From: Acidobacteriaceae bacterium
Lineage (GTDB): Bacteria > Acidobacteriota > Terriglobia > Terriglobales > Acidobacteriaceae
Assembly: GCA_003156235.1 (NCBI GenBank)
Contig: PMGP01000122.1
Coordinates: 7,863-20,402, forward strand
Length of the DNA stretch: 12,540 nucleotides
Direction of reading: 5' to 3'
Shown here: one piece after another, positions 7,099-12,540 of the stretch
How the letters are laid out: each line of letters opens with the position of its first letter
Numbering within the stretch: position 1 is the first letter of the stretch
Made by a program: the position numbers and the translations under genes
The notes under the pieces: model-generated
The model's input: the letters and a program-made list of their open reading frames with translations, nothing else
Databases searched by the model: none
What the model was told of the DNA's origin: nothing

Positions 7099-7728
7099 CT
7101 AGTCGATCAGGCCGTGCGTCATGGCGTAGCGGGTAAGGTCGGCGTTGCTCTTCATTTGCATTTTTTCCATAATGCGAGATCGATAGCTGCTGATGGTTTT
7201 TACACTAACATGAAGCCTTTCGGCAATTTCCGTCAAGGGGACGCCGGCGGCAATCATCCTCATGACCTCGTGTTCCCGGTCCGAAAGGAGTTCATGCAGG
7301 GGCTTGTCGACGGACTCATCCAGATTGGCGACAAGCTTCTCTGCGAGGCTCGCGCTGACGTAGTGACCGCCGCTCAGTATCTTCTTCGCCGCCGTCGCCA
7401 GCTCTTCGGAAGCGCTCTCTTTGTTGATATAAGCCGCCGCCCCAGCCCGCAAACAGCGTACGGCATACTGGTCCTCTGGCTGGCAACTCAGTATGATGAC
7501 CGGCAACCGCGGATAGGTGTGCTTTACATCTCGCAGCACGTCCATGCCGCTGCGCCCAGGCATGCTGATGTCCAACACCAGCAGGGAGATTGGGGATTTT
7601 TTCAGGTGGCTCAGCACTTCGTCCCCGTTGCCGACTTCGGAAAAGTCCGCGCCAGGAAGAACGTCTGCCAGGATTTCTCTCAGGCCACGGCGTACGACGG
7701 CATGGTCATCCGCGATCAGGATGTGCAT
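7099..7728 (-). CDS. NarL/FixJ-type response regulator (receiver + LuxR HTH)
   Basis: 209 residues. The receiver spans 1-120: IADDH with D7-D8, phospho-acceptor Asp53 in VLDISMPGRSG, Ser81, and Lys103 in YINKESA. The LuxR/GerE-type helix-turn-helix is at about 147-209: LSDREHEVMRMIAAGVPLTE, then IAERLHVSVKTISSYRSRI. It is the DNA-binding partner of the kinase encoded just upstream. The frame stays open for 33 more codons upstream, but ATG 7728 is the right start: the protein then begins directly with the canonical MHILIADDHA, and AAGGAG stands 5 bases before it. The start overlaps the end of the kinase gene by 13 bases, which implies translational coupling and a matched pair. It is likely phosphorylated at Asp53 to dimerise and bind palindromic sites; the TGTAGG boxes next to the gene are the obvious candidates, as inference. 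Confidence 0.96.
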   Translation of the reverse strand: MHILIADDHAVVRRGLREILADVLPGADFSEVGNGDEVLSHLKKSPISLLVLDISMPGRSGMDVLRDVKHTYPRLPVIILSCQPEDQYAVRCLRAGAAAYINKESASEELATAAKKILSGGHYVSASLAEKLVANLDESVDKPLHELLSDREHEVMRMIAAGVPLTEIAERLHVSVKTISSYRSRIMEKMQMKSNADLTRYAMTHGLID

Positions 7729-9806
7729 GCTTGCTCCTTCTTGTCGCGTGGAGTATCCACGGGCACGCGCACAGTGACCGTCGTCCCTTTGCCGGGAGAA
7801 CTGGAGATCTGCACATCGCCCCCGCAAAACTGCGCTCGTTCTTTCATGCCCAGAAGCCCCAAAGACCCAAGAGTGTTCGACAGGTCGGATTCACTGAAGC
7901 CGATTCCGTCGTCTTCCACAACCAGGAGGATGTTTTCCTCTTCCTGGACCAGGGCGACGCGCACCGACTTTGCCTGCGCGTGCCGAATCACGTTGGTCAT
8001 GCACTCCTGGAAGATGCGGAAAGTCGCGGTGGCCCGGTCACCATCCAAGTGTAAATCAACCGGTGGCACAGAGACCTGGCAGAGGATGCCATTGCGAGAA
8101 GCAAACTCGCTGGCCTGCCATTCAATGGCCGCCGCCAGGCCAAGGTCATCCAAGACTCCAGGACGCAGCCCGCTGCATATCGTGCGCACCGCTTTGACGC
8201 CATCATTGATCAACTGAATCGATTCCTTCAGGCGAGCGAGCACCGCGTCTTCCGACTCCGGCAGATGGCGAGTCATCCATGTCATATCCATTTTGATCGC
8301 GGTAAGAATCTGCCCAATTTGATCGTGCAGGTCGCGTGCGACTCTCTTGCGATCGTCTTCGCGCACCCACTGCAAGCGTTCAGCCAGCGCTCGCAGTTGT
8401 TCTCTTTGCAGGACCAGCGACTCTTCTCCCAGCTTGCGTTCCGTGATGTCGCTGTTGATCACCAGCACGCGGGGCGCCTGGTCGCGCTTGCCCCATTGCA
8501 ATGCCCAGCGGCTGGACACCACAATGCGCCGGCCGTCCTGAGCGGTCATCATGAGGTCTCCCTCCCAGTGTCCCGCGCGCAGGAGTTCCTCTTTTATCTC
8601 AGCCAGCGACTGCGGAAAATCGGTCCGCAGCAGGTCATGCGAGATGGTGCCGGCGGCCTCGCTTTTGGAGTATCCCAACATCGCCTCAGCACCGCGGCTC
8701 CAGAAAAGGACCGTTCCTTCCATGTCCATCACAAACACGGAGTCCTGCGTGAGTTCGAGCAGGGCAGCCTGCTCCGCAGTCTCTATCTGCTCCTGCCGCC
8801 TTTCTGAAACGTCGCGGAAAACCAGCACCACGCCAATGACTTTTTCCTTGCCGGCGAGGATGGGCGCGGCACTGTGCTCGACTGAAATTTCGCGTCCATC
8901 CCTGGTGATCAGCGCCACGTTGTTGGCCACTGTCAAAATCCGTCTCTCTTCGAGCACCTGGAGCACTTCATCGTCCGCGCTCATCCCGGACTTCTCGTTG
9001 ATGATCTTGAACACGTCCCCAACCGGCTTGTTTTGGGCCTCGTCCGCTTGCCATCCGGTCAGAGCGGCAGCGACCGGGTTGAGGAAGGTGACTCGCGCCT
9101 TGCTGTCCGTGGCGATAACGGCCTCGCCAATGCTGCCCAAAGTCGCAGTCCATCGCTCCTCGCTTTGCAAGAGCTTGGTGCCCAGTTTTTCCACGTGGTA
9201 GCGAGTGAACAGAGCGAGAAAGACTCCAAATCCCAAGCCCAGACCAAGGCAGCTTGTCACCATCAAAGTCCATCGCTGGTGCGCGGCCCGAACACGCCCG
9301 GCACGCAGCTCTTCTTCCTCACTTTGAAACTCCGCGACCTGCTCGCGAAGGGCATCCATTTTCAGCTTCCCTCGCTGGTTCTCATAGAGAGTAGGGTCGG
9401 CTTTTCCCGCACGGCGAAGGGCAATAATCCCGTTGGCATACTTCTCCCACGCTGCGTAGCCGGCATGTATGTCTTTCAGCCGTTGCCGCTGCCGCGGTAG
9501 ATTGTCGGCGATCATGGGATACAAGGCCTGGAATTCGGAGTCGAATCTCTTCGTGCCCTCCAGATAGGGATGAAGGAAGGTCTCGTCGCCAGTGGCAATG
9601 TACCCGCGCGTGCCGGATTCCATATCGATCAGCAACATGAGCAGATGCCCGGATTGGTCGAGTATTCGATCGGTATGGTCAACCCACTGCAGGGACTTGT
9701 TCAAGTCGAAGGTTCCCCACAACAGCAATCCAGCAAGGGCTGCCGTGGCCACCATGGGAACCACGATCATGCGGTGAAGCAACGATTTGAATTTCAGGTA
9801 TTCCAT
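7716..9806 (-). CDS. CHASE3-PAS-PAS sensor histidine kinase, HisKA_3 (NarX/DegS-like) type
   Basis: Membrane sensor kinase of 696 residues from ATG 9806. Order of parts: TM1 at about 13-33; periplasmic CHASE3 domain about 37-175 with its signature IDMESGTRGYIATGDETFLH; TM2 about 182-202; PAS 1 about 215-335 (LGSIGEAVIATDSKARVTFL, NPVAAALTGW); PAS 2 about 345-460 (TVLFWSRGAEAMLGYSKSEA); HisKA_3 dimerisation helix with ARDLHDQIGQ, phosphorylated His494; HATPase at about 590-685 with N-box Asn605 (FQECMTNVIRHA), G1 box DDGIGF at 632-637, GLLGMKER at 650-657 and GKGTTV at 672-677. Everything needed for catalysis is present. CHASE3 usually senses an extracellular or periplasmic cue; the PAS domains could add cytoplasmic sensing, and no haem- or flavin-binding residues were identified. 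A TTG in frame at 9815, three codons earlier, has GGGAAG upstream and is an alternative start. The gene overlaps the downstream NarL-type regulator by 13 bases. Confidence 0.95.
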   Translation of the reverse strand: MEYLKFKSLLHRMIVVPMVATAALAGLLLWGTFDLNKSLQWVDHTDRILDQSGHLLMLLIDMESGTRGYIATGDETFLHPYLEGTKRFDSEFQALYPMIADNLPRQRQRLKDIHAGYAAWEKYANGIIALRRAGKADPTLYENQRGKLKMDALREQVAEFQSEEEELRAGRVRAAHQRWTLMVTSCLGLGLGFGVFLALFTRYHVEKLGTKLLQSEERWTATLGSIGEAVIATDSKARVTFLNPVAAALTGWQADEAQNKPVGDVFKIINEKSGMSADDEVLQVLEERRILTVANNVALITRDGREISVEHSAAPILAGKEKVIGVVLVFRDVSERRQEQIETAEQAALLELTQDSVFVMDMEGTVLFWSRGAEAMLGYSKSEAAGTISHDLLRTDFPQSLAEIKEELLRAGHWEGDLMMTAQDGRRIVVSSRWALQWGKRDQAPRVLVINSDITERKLGEESLVLQREQLRALAERLQWVREDDRKRVARDLHDQIGQILTAIKMDMTWMTRHLPESEDAVLARLKESIQLINDGVKAVRTICSGLRPGVLDDLGLAAAIEWQASEFASRNGILCQVSVPPVDLHLDGDRATATFRIFQECMTNVIRHAQAKSVRVALVQEEENILLVVEDDGIGFSESDLSNTLGSLGLLGMKERAQFCGGDVQISSSPGKGTTVTVRVPVDTPRDKKEQACTS
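7734..7739 (-). promoter_or_regulatory. Ribosome binding site AAGGAG of the NarL-type regulator, inside the kinase gene
   Basis: AAGGAG on the minus strand, 5 bases from ATG 7728 and lying within the last kinase codons. It settles the start of the regulator against a longer open frame reaching back to 7827. Confidence 0.8.
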
Positions 9807-10484
9807 CGTATCCAATCACTTCTTCCCGGAGGACTAACTGAGCAAATTTCCTGTATGACTCGGCGACAGAGCAATTTGGTGAGGTGGGCACGTTGCAACC
9901 ATTAGCAAACGCCGGCGCTTGCCGGTTAGTGAATCAGTTGTTGAAGTGGCAAGTGTGCCGGAGTTTGATTGTTTCCGCGTAGGACAGGCTCATCAATGGT
10001 TCTCAAGGCCTTGCCAAGCAGAGCTCAACTGGCTCAGATCGAAGATTTGAACATATGGCTGAGCACAACTGTGAAACACCGCATCTCAGTATTACATAAA
10101 GGAGTGCGGAGAGCAGGTCAATATTGCTCACCTGATCGAAACAGCTCTATGCGCGATAGCAACCAGCCCATTCTTATCCGCATAGTAAAGTACTTTACCG
10201 CGCTCGAGCGGCCGCCGAAGGCAGCTTGCCAGCAGAGATAACCAGGAACGGAAGAGTCTATCTGAGCTAATTGCCATTCGTTTGAAAGGCTTCCAGGCTG
10301 TGTATATTTTATTGCAACCAGGACATAAGATCTCCCAGCATCTCTGCCAATTGAGCCATATGCGCGCAGGCTGCGTCTGATCTTGCTGTGATTGCCCTCT
10401 GTGCCAACATGAGTGAGACAAGCAGGCCCTTATTGACCACTGCATAAATAATGCCTCAATAGATATTTGAGATACAGAATAGCT
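9807..10484. other. Gene-poor region upstream of the kinase
   Basis: About 680 bases with no gene I can support. It must contain the kinase promoter, but no clear -35/-10 pair was seen, and it lacks the TGTAGG module found before the two downstream genes. Visible structures are a short hairpin CCGGC-GCTT-GCCGG (near 9911-9924) and the perfect palindrome at 10185-10198. A minus-strand frame of about 48 codons ending at 10309 (with MLAQRAITARSDAACAHM) reads rather protein-like and could be a gene relic, but has no ribosome site. Confidence 0.45.
10185..10198. repeat. Perfect 14-bp palindrome GTAAAGTACTTTAC
   Basis: GTAAAGT and ACTTTAC are exact reverse complements with no spacer. It lies in non-coding DNA and could be an operator or chance. 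Nothing nearby ties it to a specific regulator. Confidence 0.35.
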
Positions 10485-10767
10485 ATGCCCAGATTGAAGG
10501 GGAGCGCCGATCTTCTGGAAGACCGTCGCCGACGCGCTTTGGCTTTGCTGGATGATGGGTATTCGCTCAATGGAGTGGGACGGAGGATAGGCTGCCAGGC
10601 GAGTTCGGTAATGCGCTGGCGCGATGCGCGGCGCCACGCCGGCAGGGTGAGCGTAAGTTACAGCGACCATTACCAGGAGAAAGGCGCCTTTTCAACAGCT
10701 CATGGATCGTCTGCGAAAAGTCGCTCGCGGACCTGATAGATTTGCTCCCGTCATCCCGCGCCGCTAA
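10485..10767 (+). pseudogene. IS630-like transposase N-terminal HTH fragment with frame-broken tail
   Basis: From ATG 10485 the frame reads MPRLKGSADLLEDRRRRALA, LLDDGYSLNGVGRRIGCQAS and SVMRWRDARRHAG. This is the N-terminal helix-turn-helix of the IS630-type transposases and related short proteins, which normally continue into a basic linker and a DDE catalytic domain. Here the family pattern stops after about 54 residues (near 10646), so more than two thirds of the transposase is missing. The same frame then gives unrelated residues and ends at TGA 10734-10736. If one T is removed from TTTT at 10689-10692, translation runs on as EKGAFQQLMDRLRKVARGPD, then RFAPVIPRR, to TAA 10765-10767, one base before a strong terminator. 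That tail looks like the real 3' end of some older gene, which I do not recognise. No terminal inverted repeats or target duplications were seen. Confidence 0.55.
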
Positions 10768-10768
10768 G

Positions 10769-10805
10769 TGCCTGATTCGACATCGAGAATCAGGCATAGC
10801 TTTTT
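10769..10805 (+). terminator. Strong rho-independent terminator
   Basis: TGCCTGATTC (10769-10778) and GAATCAGGCA (10787-10796) form a perfect 10-bp stem with an 8-base loop, followed by TAGCTTTTT. It is plus-strand oriented and directly follows the broken frame ending at 10767, although no intact plus-strand gene now lies upstream. Confidence 0.8.
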
Positions 10806-11131
10806 ATGCACACGCAGGTCAACCGCTGCAAACACTTGCCACGCTGGTCCAGGGGAAGCGAAAACAAGGGGAAATTCAGGGGCTCAAACTGCCAGGCAAA
10901 ACGCTGCGGCTCAACAGGTCCGGCACCTGCCGTGTGCTCAAACTATGCATGATTCAGGTGTAAGGACACCTTTACTCTGGTTCCGCTCTAAGGTGCGCAT
11001 GACTGCTACGGCTGTGAATGGGAGCGCAACGGCCCTGTTTATCAATACGCTGGTGGCCAACTGAATTGGGTTGGATGGTCCTCGGCTGACACGAATTGCC
11101 ACGGATAGCAGTATTTCGGTTTGGGCGTTTC
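10806..11131. other. Gene-free stretch before the ClC gene's 3' end
   Basis: About 325 bases with no gene, RNA or clear repeat that I can support. Several frames stay open but show no recognisable motif, no ribosome site and no coding-like residue pattern. No clear terminator was found for the minus-strand ClC gene that ends at 11132. Confidence 0.45.
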
Positions 11132-12540
11132 TCACGTCTGCGTATCGGCAGGCAGTGCAGAGGCAGGCGGATTGACGGCTTCGGGTGGGCTGTGAGGCGT
11201 ATTTCTGTGGGGCAATTGAATACCGTCCTGCTCCAGTAGCGCTTCGTAGACCGGTGTGTGGCGCCAATGACGGGCCAGAGCGAAGGCGCTCATGTTGGCG
11301 ATCATCAGGGGAAGCACAAGGCCATAGCCGCCGGTCATTTCGAAGACGATGAGCACGGAGGTCATGGGGGCGCGAACGATGCCGGCAAAGACCGCGCCCA
11401 TCCCGACCACCGCAAAAGCACCTATGGCGTCGGAAGAGTGATGGAAGACGGCAACATCGACGTAGCCGACCGCGCCACCCAGCATGGCTCCCATGAACAA
11501 CGACGGGGCAAAGATTCCGCCTGCGCCGCCGCTCGAATAGGAGCAGACTGTAGCCGCCAGTTTGAGCACGCAAAAGGCTACCATCGCCAGCACCGGCAGT
11601 GTGCCCATCGAGCCGGTCAGCGCCAGCGTGAGGGTCTTGTAGGGATCGCCGGCGATGCCGTTCAAGTGGAAGAGCGCCAGCGCCACTACGGCCAGGCAGC
11701 CCGTAGCAAGACCGCCGATGGCCGGATGCACCCATTTGGGAACTACGGTCAGGCGCTTGAACTGCGCGCGCAGCCAAAGCAGTGAATCGGTGAATGTCAC
11801 CGAGACAACAGCCGCCAGCAGGCCCAGTACAGCGTACCAAAGAAGCGACGAGGAATTGCCAAGCTTGTAGGCCCGATTCACGTGAAAGATCGGATTCGAG
11901 CCGAGGATGGTGTTCTCAATGACGGCGGACAGAGCCGCGGCCACAATCACGCCGGTGAGCATGGTCTGATCCAGGTCGCCAATCAACTCTTCCAGCGTAA
12001 AGGTGATCGCGGCGATGGGCGCGTTGAATGCAGCGGCGATGCCTGCCGCCATGCCCACAGAGGCCATGCGCCGGCGGTTTGTGGGGCTGAGCCGGGCCGC
12101 ACGCGCGAGCAGACTGCTGACGCCGGCACAAATCTGCACCGTGGGACCTTCCAGGCCTAGCGAGGCGCCGGAGCCAATCTGCAAGGCGCACAAGACAAAT
12201 TTGCCGATGGTTTCTCGCAGGGTGATCAGGCCATGACGGAGTGTAAAGGCCACCTTGACCTGAGGTATGCCGCTGCCTGCCGCGGCGGGAGCAAGATAGG
12301 TAAGGCCCAGGCCGGCGACGAGACCGCCCAGCGCCGGGGTAAGGATCGTCCACCAAATCCAGCTATGGCCGGGAGCTGCGTTGGCGCGGTCGATCATCAG
12401 CATCTCAGCCCAGCCAATGCTCAGGTGGAAGGCGACGGCGGCCAGACCGCAGAGGCCGCCGGCAAGGATGGTGACCGCCAGTAGACGCTGTCTTTCGCTA
12501 GGGATCCGGCGCATGAGCCAGGCAAATAAACGCGGATACA
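11132..12540 (-). CDS. ClC-family chloride transporter (probable Cl-/H+ antiporter), 5' end likely outside the window
   Basis: Polytopic inner-membrane ClC protein. Numbered from the in-frame ATG at 12514 (460 residues): chloride-site motif GSGIPQ at 80-85 with Ser81; GLEGP at 120-124 carrying the gating Glu122 (E. coli Glu148); LEE at 174-176, where Glu176 matches the internal proton Glu203 of E. coli ClC, so proton-coupled exchange is likely; GGIFAP at 332-337; and Tyr423 in TPVYEALL, matching the chloride-coordinating Tyr445. After this the chain ends in a proline-rich tail of about 30 residues with no CBS domains. The frame stays open upstream of ATG 12514 to the window edge (YPRLFAWLMRRIPSERQR reads like homologous sequence) and that ATG has no ribosome site, so the true start is probably beyond 12540. 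The likely role is chloride/proton balance, for example in acid stress; that is inference from the family. Confidence 0.94.
   Translation of the reverse strand, partial: YPRLFAWLMRRIPSERQRLLAVTILAGGLCGLAAVAFHLSIGWAEMLMIDRANAAPGHSWIWWTILTPALGGLVAGLGLTYLAPAAAGSGIPQVKVAFTLRHGLITLRETIGKFVLCALQIGSGASLGLEGPTVQICAGVSSLLARAARLSPTNRRRMASVGMAAGIAAAFNAPIAAITFTLEELIGDLDQTMLTGVIVAAALSAVIENTILGSNPIFHVNRAYKLGNSSSLLWYAVLGLLAAVVSVTFTDSLLWLRAQFKRLTVVPKWVHPAIGGLATGCLAVVALALFHLNGIAGDPYKTLTLALTGSMGTLPVLAMVAFCVLKLAATVCSYSSGGAGGIFAPSLFMGAMLGGAVGYVDVAVFHHSSDAIGAFAVVGMGAVFAGIVRAPMTSVLIVFEMTGGYGLVLPLMIANMSAFALARHWRHTPVYEALLEQDGIQLPHRNTPHSPPEAVNPPASALPADTQT

Noticed and set aside
7729..7827. Possible 33-residue N-terminal extension of the NarL-type regulator
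   Set aside because: The AAGGAG site before ATG 7728 and the canonical receiver start MHILIADD show that the shorter form is the real one.
7114..8217. Long plus-strand open frame (367 codons) across the NarL regulator and the kinase 3' end
   Set aside because: It lies opposite two genes with complete catalytic motifs and has no domain or ribosome site of its own.
10203..10215. Overlapping XhoI (CTCGAG) and NotI (GCGGCCGC) sites that look like a cloning polylinker
   Set aside because: Only two sites in GC-rich DNA with no vector sequence on either side; chance is the simpler reading. Another NotI site occurs inside the receiver-only gene.
10128..10670. Minus-strand open frame of 180 codons across the region with the transposase fragment
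   Set aside because: Low-complexity residue use, no ribosome site, and it is opposite the recognisable HTH sequence on the plus strand.
10938..11840. Minus-strand open frame of 300 codons overlapping the ClC gene in another frame
   Set aside because: Mostly a frame shadow of ClC, with Arg/Gly/His-rich nonsense; the part beyond ClC has no recognisable pattern.
1..12540. CRISPR array, tRNA, rRNA, riboswitch, toxin-antitoxin or defence genes
   Set aside because: No regularly spaced direct repeats, no tRNA-like cloverleaf with a CCA-type end, and no matching protein motifs were seen on either strand by eye.

Overview
The window looks like a piece of a moderately GC-rich Gram-negative chromosome. 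The best guess is Acidobacteriota (Terriglobia-like), from the protein styles (MdtB/C-type RND pump with a NodT-type lipoprotein, 'TTRSRVSFFLNRF' Crp/Fnr regulator, CHASE3-PAS-PAS kinase, Mth938-type relic). This is inference from recognition of families; no rRNA or marker gene is present to prove it.

Layout. (1) 1-4253, plus strand: the 3' part of an efflux operon, with an RND permease cut by the left edge and an outer-membrane factor lipoprotein 26 bases after it. (2) 4254-5465: a low-density stretch holding a frameshifted and truncated Mth938-domain pseudogene (plus), a likely intrinsic terminator, and a small Cys-rich zinc-ribbon-like gene (minus). (3) 5466-9806, all minus strand: a signalling block transcribed in the order CHASE3/PAS/HisKA_3 histidine kinase, overlapping NarL-type response regulator, single-domain (receiver-only) response regulator, Crp/Fnr regulator. 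(4) 9807-11131: another gene-poor stretch with an IS630-like transposase N-terminal fragment, its frame-broken tail and a strong plus-strand terminator. (5) 11132-12540, minus strand: a ClC chloride transporter running off the right edge.

How the genes may work together. The kinase and NarL-type regulator overlap by 13 bases and are almost certainly one translationally coupled two-component pair. The two genes downstream (receiver-only regulator, Crp/Fnr) are each preceded by a copy of the same promoter module: 69 bp aligned without gaps at about 71% identity (49/69 by hand), containing AACATCAGCGAAA and two TGTAGG half-sites at identical spacings (24 and 23 bases). One copy includes a perfect TGTAGG-N6-CCTACA palindrome. 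The simplest model is that the adjacent NarL-type regulator (or another shared factor) controls both genes, giving a kinase -> NarL regulator -> (receiver-only regulator + Crp/Fnr) cascade, with the receiver-only paralogue as a possible phosphoryl sink or feedback element. This is the most interesting signal in the window. No CRISPR array, tRNA, rRNA, intact mobile element or known defence system was seen.
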